A stretch of 64,000 bases of DNA. Source: Nitrospira sp. (GTDB taxonomy: Bacteria > Nitrospirota > Nitrospiria > Nitrospirales > Nitrospiraceae). This document shows positions 58,480 through 64,000 of this stretch, in pieces. The notes below the pieces were generated by a model. That model was not told where the DNA came from. It worked only from the letters and a program-made list of their open reading frames with translations, and made no database searches. How positions within the stretch are numbered: the first letter of the stretch is position 1; the number at the start of each line of letters is the position of its first letter. A program made the position numbers and the translations under genes. Location: positions 49,088 through 113,087 of the forward strand of contig JAFEBH010000013.1 of NCBI GenBank assembly GCA_018242765.1, written 5' to 3'.

Positions 58480-58869
58480 ATGGGAATGGGACTCAAGGGA
58501 CTTGGCCGTGCTTCTCGCACAGTTCTGATTGCGATCGTGCTGCTAGGTGGCTTCTCGGCCTGCGCCAAACCTCCGGTAATAACGCCCAGTCTGCCCAAGC
58601 CACTGGCGGGTGCCGTACGATTCACCCTGCTTGCACCCGGTGCCACACAAGTCTTTCTCGCCGGGTCCTTCAATGGCTGGGCCAAGGACGCGATACCGAT
58701 GAAGATGGTGGATGGGGGCTCGCTGTGGTCGGTCGATGTGCCGTTGGATGAAGGAGAACATACGTTCATGTATGTCGTTGATGGCGTGCGATGGGTCACG
58801 CCGCCGCAGGCCGAGGAGTTTGTGACCGACGGATTCGGACAAACGAACGGAGTCGTGATTGTACGATGA
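58480..58869 (+). CDS. lipoprotein with CBM48-type domain
   Basis: 129 residues with a lipoprotein signal (VLIAIVLLGGFSACAK). The mature part is again a CBM48/AMPK-type module: VRFTLLAPGATQVFLAGSFNGWAKDAIPM, SLWSVDVPLDEGEHTFMYVVDGVRWVTPP and TDGFGQTNGVVIV. It closely resembles the periplasmic domain of the anti-sigma-like protein encoded 53 bases upstream, suggesting duplication. Both end in a TDGFG(A/Q)xN strand. Probably binds a glucan or cell-wall glycan, or competes with the anti-sigma domain for ligand. A second ATG two codons in is possible. Confidence 0.82.
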   Translation: MGMGLKGLGRASRTVLIAIVLLGGFSACAKPPVITPSLPKPLAGAVRFTLLAPGATQVFLAGSFNGWAKDAIPMKMVDGGSLWSVDVPLDEGEHTFMYVVDGVRWVTPPQAEEFVTDGFGQTNGVVIVR

Positions 58870-58873
58870 GCTC

Positions 58874-59806
58874 ATGAGGACACGAATCTCTAGAGCGATG
58901 GGGGTGCTGAACGTCCTGGTCGCATTGACGACGGCTTCGGTCTGGGCCGAACCTCTTTCGGTGCAAGATCGGGACGCGATCACTCGGCTTGGTTCGGCAC
59001 AGGGTCGTTCGGAGAATGAGATCGCTCCTTTGCTCGATCACGTCAGCAAGGCCGGTGAGCGCGGACTTCCCACTGAGTCGTTACTTAACAAGGTGCGGGA
59101 AGGTCTGGCGAAAGGGGTCGAGCCCCAGCGGATTGACCCGGTGCTGCGGCAGATGACGTCCCGACTCGAGTCTGCGCATGAGGTGCTGAAGGAGGCGGGT
59201 TCTCATGGACTGGAGGAAGGGAATCGACAACGTGCCATCGAAACGATGGCGGAGGCGCTTTCACGTGGGGCAACGGTCGAGGAGGTACGGGAGCTGAGCC
59301 GACTGTCACAAGATGGCCGGCACAAGGCGACACAAGAAGAACTTGCAGCCGGGGCGAAGAGCCTGGCGGTGATGAAAGAGGGGAAAGTCCCGTCGAAAGA
59401 CGGCGCGGCCTTAATCGGTGAGGGAATGAAGCAAGGATATCGCGCTTCCGAGCTGCTCGATCTGAGCCGAGAAGTCAAACGGCGTGGGTCCGATTTTGAA
59501 GAAGGACGTGCGAGCCTCAAAGCGCTTCGCGAACAAGTGAGCCGTGGTGAACGAAGTGATCGGCTCTTCAAGGACGATGATCGCAGTGGGTCTGGTGGCG
59601 GCGATCGAGGGGGCCGTGGAGATCGGGGAGGGCGGGACCGTCGAGAAGACTCGTCACGCGATCGATCTGGCGGTGGTGATCGATCAGACCGGGTCGATCG
59701 TCCCGACAAGATCGACAGGCCTGATCGCCATGAGAACATCGATCGCATTGACCGACCGGATAGAATTGAACGATCTGATCGTTCAGGCAGTGGGCGAGAT
59801 CACTGA
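58874..59806 (+). CDS. secreted helical protein with Arg/Asp-rich tail, last gene of the sigma operon
   Basis: 310 residues starting 4 bases after the CBM48 lipoprotein stop. Signal peptide (MGVLNVLVALTTASVWA). Residues about 30-230 are helical and repetitive (APLLDHVSKAGERGLPTESLLNKVREGLAKGV, LSRGATVEEVRELSRL, ALIGEGMKQGYRASELLDLSREVKRRG), perhaps three or more copies of a 40-60 residue unit. The tail is a Gly/Arg/Asp-rich run with repeated DRPDRIDRPDR strings, ending GSGRDH, like the protein at 55239. Unknown function. Tight spacing supports co-transcription with the sigma factor. Confidence 0.75.
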   Translation: MRTRISRAMGVLNVLVALTTASVWAEPLSVQDRDAITRLGSAQGRSENEIAPLLDHVSKAGERGLPTESLLNKVREGLAKGVEPQRIDPVLRQMTSRLESAHEVLKEAGSHGLEEGNRQRAIETMAEALSRGATVEEVRELSRLSQDGRHKATQEELAAGAKSLAVMKEGKVPSKDGAALIGEGMKQGYRASELLDLSREVKRRGSDFEEGRASLKALREQVSRGERSDRLFKDDDRSGSGGGDRGGRGDRGGRDRREDSSRDRSGGGDRSDRVDRPDKIDRPDRHENIDRIDRPDRIERSDRSGSGRDH

Positions 59807-59949
59807 GTTCTCCGAGCTCTCCTCTTCGCACTAAACCCTGAAAGAGTAGACGTTTCTCAACGTGCTTGATACACCAAATCATGGAGGACTGCCGCGTAGG
59901 CAGAGACGTCCAAATGTTCTTGCACGATATGCCGATCGAGGAGGGACTG

Positions 59950-60273
59950 ATGAAAGGCATGCTCATCGCAATCAGTGGGGCAATCGTGCTTGCGAGTAGT
60001 CTGGCCTATGGTCAGTCCGGTACACAGCTCATTGAACAGCAGCTGAATCAAGAGGATTGGATCGAGCGCAGCTTTGACCGAGGACAACTCGATCGTCAGG
60101 AGGCGGCTCGGCTCGATCATGAACAGACGCATAGGGATCGCATAGAGAAAAGTGCCAAGAGGGACGGGGCGGTAACCAGGAAAGAAACAGGACGGATCGG
60201 TACTGCAAAGAAGCGCGCGTCTCGTCCCATTGCGCGAGAACGACATGATCGCCAAGATGCACGCCATCGCTGA
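59950..60273 (+). CDS. small secreted basic/acidic protein
   Basis: 107 residues; GAGGAGGG lies about 6 bases before the ATG. Signal peptide (MLIAISGAIVLASSLAYGQS). Then SGTQLIEQQLNQEDWIERSFDRGQLDRQEAARLDHEQ, which looks like a helical EF-hand-sized segment, and a basic tail KKRASRPIARERHDRQDARHR. Charge-rich like its neighbours at 55239 and 58874. No family recognised. A longer frame from 59866 lacks a ribosome site. 143 bases after the sigma operon. Confidence 0.72.
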   Translation: MKGMLIAISGAIVLASSLAYGQSGTQLIEQQLNQEDWIERSFDRGQLDRQEAARLDHEQTHRDRIEKSAKRDGAVTRKETGRIGTAKKRASRPIARERHDRQDARHR

Positions 60274-60408
60274 TCGTGAAGCGATCCGGTTGAGCGGATG
60301 GGGCTGGCAATGTCGATCGAGGTGCGTCTTGCCTCTTATCGGGCTCCAGTCAGCCTATCGGTGAGACTGCCGTTTTGTGCCTTGCCTGGTCCCTGCTACA
60401 ATGCCAGC

Positions 60409-63042
60409 ATGGATGTCATTGCAACACATGGTAACGCGGATTTCGATGGCCTTGCTTCCATGGTTGCCGTGCGGAAACTCTTTCCGGATGCCAAGTTGAT
60501 TCTCCCGGCTGGAGCACAGGAGGCCGTCCGTAACTTCCTGGCTGTTCACGATCTCGACATCACGAAACTGAAAGACGTTGATCCCGCCCTGATCACCCGG
60601 TTAATACTGGTTGACACCCAAGAACCGAGCCGGATTGGAACGCTCACATCGTGCCTCGAGAATCCCGCAGTTGAGGTTGTGGTGATTGATCACCACATTG
60701 AAGCAGACTCGGTCTGTGTTGGACGTTCAAATCAGTCGGTGGTGGATTCAGTTGGCGCGACGACGACGCTTGTCATCGAACAACTCCGGCGACGGCATCT
60801 CCCCGTCACACCGTTTGAGGCCACGGTGATGGCTCTCGGCCTCTATGAAGAGACCGGGTCGTTTACCTTTTCCTCCACGACCAGTCGGGATTTCGAAGCC
60901 GGGGCGTTTCTCATCGAAGCCGGCGCGGATCTGAATACGGTCTCGGATACCCTCTACACACCGCTTGATCCTGACGCGGTCGCGCTATTGAACGATTTAC
61001 TCGAGCACAGTGATGTGTTGTATCTCGACGGTCGCAAGGTCCTGGTGTCGACGAGCACGGTCGACCGCTGCCGCGGCGAGGCAGCTGGCGTGGTGCATCG
61101 ACTCGCAGAGTTGCAAGGTGTCGATGCGGTCATCGTCGCCGTGATGATGGCTGATCGTGTGGAAGTGATCGGACGGAGCCGTCGACCTGAGATCGACGTG
61201 GGCTGGGTCGCACGGGAGTTCAACGGGGGAGGTCATGCCGTTGCGGCAGCGGCCGCGGTCAAAGGGCGGACACTCTCAGAAGTCAAGGAAAAAATCATCT
61301 CGTTGCTGACCACACAGTATCGTCCAACGCTGCTGGCCCAGGATGTCATGACCAGCCCGGTGAAAGCGATCGCGATGGACACGACCGTTGCTGACGGTGG
61401 ACAGCGGATGACGGCTTACGGTCTGAATGTCTTCCCAGTTTTGGATGAAAAGGACCGTTACGCGGGGATCGTCAGTCGGGAATCGATTCAGAAGGCGTTG
61501 TTTCATCGTCTCGGCAAGATGGCCGTGCGGGACATCATGCAGACTGATGCCTATATCGCACAACCGGAATCCTCGTTTCATGAGATCGAGACGGCCATGA
61601 TCGAACGGAACCAGCGATGTGTTCCGATCGTCAAAGAGGCGAAAGTCGTCGGTGTCATCACCCGGACGGATTTGTTGCGGACCTTGCACGACGATGTGTT
61701 GAAAGAGGCACGATTGAGGGCGCTGCACCCTCGTGCAACTGAGTCGGAGGGCGGAGGGCCACGCCGTAACGTCAAGGGGCTGTTGCAGAGCCGTTTGCCG
61801 CATCGTCTGGTGACACTATTGGAGAGTGCAGGACAATTGGCTGATCGTTGCGAGATCTCGCTGTTTGTCGTCGGCGGTAGCGTGCGAGATCTGCTACTCG
61901 GCATTAAGAATCTGGATTTGGATCTTGTCGTCGAAGGCGATGGCATCGCCTTCGCGCGAAAGCTCGGGGACATGCTGCACGCGAGGATGAAGGTGCATGA
62001 GCGATTTGGGACAGCGATGGTGCTGCTGCCCGATGGTCTCAAACTCGATGTGGCCACCGCGCGGACAGAGTACTACGAGTATCCGACTGCCTTACCGACG
62101 GTAGAGCACAGTTCGATTAAAAAAGATCTCTATCGTCGTGACTTTACGATCAATGCCTTGGCGGTCAGGTTGAACGGGAAGGGCTTCGGCGATGTATTGG
62201 ATTTCTACGGTGGGCAACGAGATTTGAACGATAAAGTGATCCGCGTGTTGCACGGACTCAGTTTTGTCGAAGATCCGACTCGCGTATTCCGAGCGATTCG
62301 ATTTGAAACTCGCTTCGGCTTTCATTTGGGCAAGGACACAGCAGCGTTAATCGCCGGCGCTGTGAAAATGGATCTGTTTCATCGACTGTCCGGCCATCGG
62401 TTGCTCGAAGAACTGAAGGTGTTGTTTTCCGAACGAGAGCCACGGCGGGCCATCAAACGACTGGCCCATTTTGGGTTGCTACGGTTCGTCCATCCCAAGC
62501 TGAGTTGGTCGGATCGGTTGGAGACTCTCTTGAACGCCGTCAATGAAGCGGTCGATTGGTATCGCTTGTTGTACCTCGATCGGAAGATGGACACGTGGCT
62601 GGTCTACATGATGGGGCTGGTTGAAATGCTGCCCGAACGTGCAGTGAAGGATGTACTCAGGCGCTTCCCATTTTCCGAGCAGGAGGCCACCACACTTAAA
62701 CTGGCTCGTGCGGGTTGCCATCACGTCATTCGCCGATTAGCATCAAAACGACCGCTCAAGCCAGCGGAGGTCTATCACCTCTTATTGGGATTGTCGGATG
62801 AGACGCTGCTGATCCTCATGGCCAAAAGCAAAGGGGATACCGTCAAGCGCTCTGTTTCGGTATTCCTCACAACCTATCAGCATGTGAAACCCGTTCTGAC
62901 CGGTACCGACTTGAAAGCGATGGGACTCAAACCCGGTCCAAAGTTTAAACAGATTCTTGAACAGTTGCTCCATGCCCGTCTGAATGGAGAAATCAAGACG
63001 GAGCTAGAGGAGAGACAATTGGTCGAGCGTTTTATTCGATGA
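60409..63042 (+). CDS. DHH phosphoesterase-CBS pair-tRNA nucleotidyltransferase fusion
   Basis: 877 residues. The N-terminus is a DHH/DHHA1 phosphoesterase: THGNADFDG (6-14), DHH at 94-96 (VVIDHHIE), and the DHHA1 end EFNGGGHAVAAAAAVKG. Two CBS domains follow (from about residue 310; MTSPVKAIAMDTTVADG and IMQTDAYIAQPES). Then comes a class II nucleotidyltransferase head with GGSVRD at 489-494 and catalytic D503/D505 (LDLDLVVEGD), RRDFTINALAV, and the RNA-binding helical part. This architecture is known from A-adding or CCA-adding enzymes in Aquifex, Geobacter and Deinococcus relatives. The frame is open 37 codons earlier, but MDVIATHGN is the homologous start. Confidence 0.92.
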   Translation: MDVIATHGNADFDGLASMVAVRKLFPDAKLILPAGAQEAVRNFLAVHDLDITKLKDVDPALITRLILVDTQEPSRIGTLTSCLENPAVEVVVIDHHIEADSVCVGRSNQSVVDSVGATTTLVIEQLRRRHLPVTPFEATVMALGLYEETGSFTFSSTTSRDFEAGAFLIEAGADLNTVSDTLYTPLDPDAVALLNDLLEHSDVLYLDGRKVLVSTSTVDRCRGEAAGVVHRLAELQGVDAVIVAVMMADRVEVIGRSRRPEIDVGWVAREFNGGGHAVAAAAAVKGRTLSEVKEKIISLLTTQYRPTLLAQDVMTSPVKAIAMDTTVADGGQRMTAYGLNVFPVLDEKDRYAGIVSRESIQKALFHRLGKMAVRDIMQTDAYIAQPESSFHEIETAMIERNQRCVPIVKEAKVVGVITRTDLLRTLHDDVLKEARLRALHPRATESEGGGPRRNVKGLLQSRLPHRLVTLLESAGQLADRCEISLFVVGGSVRDLLLGIKNLDLDLVVEGDGIAFARKLGDMLHARMKVHERFGTAMVLLPDGLKLDVATARTEYYEYPTALPTVEHSSIKKDLYRRDFTINALAVRLNGKGFGDVLDFYGGQRDLNDKVIRVLHGLSFVEDPTRVFRAIRFETRFGFHLGKDTAALIAGAVKMDLFHRLSGHRLLEELKVLFSEREPRRAIKRLAHFGLLRFVHPKLSWSDRLETLLNAVNEAVDWYRLLYLDRKMDTWLVYMMGLVEMLPERAVKDVLRRFPFSEQEATTLKLARAGCHHVIRRLASKRPLKPAEVYHLLLGLSDETLLILMAKSKGDTVKRSVSVFLTTYQHVKPVLTGTDLKAMGLKPGPKFKQILEQLLHARLNGEIKTELEERQLVERFIR

Positions 63043-63422
63043 CCGGTGGATGAGGGCTGGGATGAGGCAGGCTGAACGGGCTATGAGTGAAGGATAATTG
63101 AGCCGAATCTGCTTCGTGCTGTTGTTGTGTCTGCTTCCTATCGTAGGGCCCCTACTTCATTTCCGTTCATTCGTAATGCCCATCCATGTCTGAGAGCGGT
63201 GCCTTGTCCCTCCATAACTAGATTTCGGGGTTTTCTATTGAATGACGTTACACAGGTCATTCCTTAGGAAGTTCTGATTTATTCTCTTCGTACAATCTGA
63301 TAGAGGTAAGGGCTCTTTTGTGAGCAAGCGTGCCACATGTTGCAGCATCTAATCCATTTGGGTCCACATGAATTCATCACAATCCATCAAACGGTCAAAA
63401 AGTGAGGAGAAAAGGGTTCGAC
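63043..63422. promoter_or_regulatory. upstream region of the efflux adaptor gene with a candidate operator
   Basis: 380 bases without a gene. GAATGAC (63240-63246) and GTCATTC (63256-63262) form a perfect 7-base inverted repeat with a 9-base spacer, the size expected for a dimeric repressor of the TetR or MarR kind that often controls RND pumps. No regulator gene is in view. Purine-rich GAGGAGAAAAGGG lies just before the ATG at 63423. Confidence 0.4.
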
Positions 63423-64000
63423 ATGATCGCTCTTTTAAAATCTCTGGGGCAGATGCCTGGCACTATTTCGTGTGGCTCTGTAGTGGCGGCCCTCAGTCTG
63501 TCGGTGGTGGCGTGTGAGCAGAAGATTGAGCCTGAGGTGGTCCGTCCGGTTCGCAGTCTGGTGATCGAAACCCATCTGTCCGGCGATCTCATCGCATTGA
63601 CGGGGCAGCTGCATGCGCGCGACGAAACCAAATTGGCCTTCCGTCTCTCCGGCAAACTCCTTCAAAGTTCAGTCAGCGTCGGCGATACGGTGAAGGCCGG
63701 CCAGATCGTGGCTCAGATGGATGCGGCGACGGAACGGCATGCGAGGAATGCCGCACAAGCCGATCATGCCGCGGCGCAGGCCCTGCTGGACCAAACCACT
63801 GCGGCGGAACGTCGATTCGGCATCCTGCTCAAAGAAAAAGCCGTGTCTCAAGCCGAGCATGAAGAGGCGGTGCGGCAACTGAAAGCCGCGCAGGCCCAGG
63901 TTAATGCGACGAGGGCCAAGCTCAATTCTTCGGAGGTACAGCTCAGCTATACGGAACTTAAGGCGGATGCCACCGGTGTCATCACCGCGAAGGGTGCGGA
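63423..64000 (+). CDS. RND efflux periplasmic adaptor subunit (MFP), partial
   Basis: I translated 192 residues before the window ends. A lipoprotein signal (SVVAALSLSVVACEQK) is followed by the standard membrane-fusion-protein layout: a first strand set with ALTGQLHARDETKLAFRLSGKL, the lipoyl half-motif VSVGDTVKAGQIVAQMD, a long coiled-coil hairpin (ARNAAQADHAAAQALLDQTTAAERRFGILLKEKAVSQAEHEEAVRQLKAAQAQVNATRAKL) and the second lipoyl half starting YTELKADATGVITAKG. It links an inner-membrane RND pump to an outer-membrane channel, both presumably encoded downstream. Substrate unknown. Confidence 0.9.
   Translation, partial: MIALLKSLGQMPGTISCGSVVAALSLSVVACEQKIEPEVVRPVRSLVIETHLSGDLIALTGQLHARDETKLAFRLSGKLLQSSVSVGDTVKAGQIVAQMDAATERHARNAAQADHAAAQALLDQTTAAERRFGILLKEKAVSQAEHEEAVRQLKAAQAQVNATRAKLNSSEVQLSYTELKADATGVITAKGA

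Noticed and set aside
59544..59834. 96-codon frame inside the tail of the gene at 58874, and a 181-codon minus-strand frame at 59203-59748
   Set aside because: Both exist because the Arg/Asp/Gly-rich codons avoid stops in other frames. The signal-peptide-bearing frame with good spacing to its neighbour is the real one.

Overview
The window is a compact bacterial chromosome segment of moderately high GC, densely coded on both strands, with one tRNA gene, no rRNA, no CRISPR array and no intact insertion sequence. The gene mix fits a Gram-negative (diderm) environmental autotroph or oligotroph. It includes an outer-membrane barrel with TPRs, a YdbH/YnbE/YdbL envelope bridge, many lipoproteins, a SulP transporter fused to carbonic anhydrase, secreted copper oxidases and many small secreted proteins of unknown function. 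My best guess is the Nitrospira lineage (Nitrospirota). That rests on overall gene content and style, not on a marker gene, so it is an inference.

Layout. 1-8.5 kb: housekeeping genes (nadC partial, valS, a tiny basic protein, a response regulator, a HAD hydrolase, a sirtuin, a ketopantoate-reductase-like fusion, an SGNH-like protein). 8.5-12.1 kb: an accessory patch with two pairs of paralogous small secreted proteins, separated by decayed remnants of a PepSY protein and a cation/proton antiporter. 12.1-22.1 kb: a SulP-carbonic anhydrase fusion, a MATE exporter, a DUF2779 nuclease-like protein, tRNA-Ser(CGA), then coaE-trxB-thiI on the minus strand, and a secreted beta-helix protein. 22.4-27.2 kb: two alpha-glucan-type glycosidases (GH63-like and a GH133 debranching enzyme) separated by a palindromic repeat. 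27.2-30.2 kb: a secreted GlcG-like protein, a lipoprotein, DUF3565, HAMP and pilin-like proteins. 30.2-38 kb: ydbH-ynbE-ydbL, a sulfite-oxidase-fold protein, a TVP38 membrane protein with a mercuric-reductase-like flavoprotein, DUF3047, and a small periplasmic protein.

38-45.2 kb is a copper-redox locus. An intact secreted multicopper oxidase is followed by a cupredoxin-beta-propeller protein. Upstream lies a decayed, internally deleted copy of the second gene, plus a glycosyltransferase remnant and large perfect inverted repeats. 45.3-51.3 kb is a divergent exopolysaccharide-type locus: a processive GT2 synthase opposite a TIM-barrel-like protein, a TPR plus outer-membrane barrel of YaiO type, and a HEAT-repeat protein. 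Its parts resemble Pga/Nfr/YaiO-YaiP systems, but the set and layout differ.

51.6-60.3 kb is rich in surface and secreted proteins: a seven-repeat FG-GAP lipoprotein, a DUF5666 lipoprotein, three Arg/Asp-rich secreted proteins and an outer-membrane barrel. It includes an ECF sigma factor followed by a membrane protein with an anti-sigma-like N-terminus and a periplasmic CBM48-type glycan-binding domain. A lipoprotein with a second CBM48-type domain and an Arg/Asp-tailed secreted protein follow. This sigma/CBM48 module is the strongest candidate for an undescribed signalling system. The window ends with a DHH-CBS-tRNA nucleotidyltransferase fusion and the start of an RND efflux adaptor gene.
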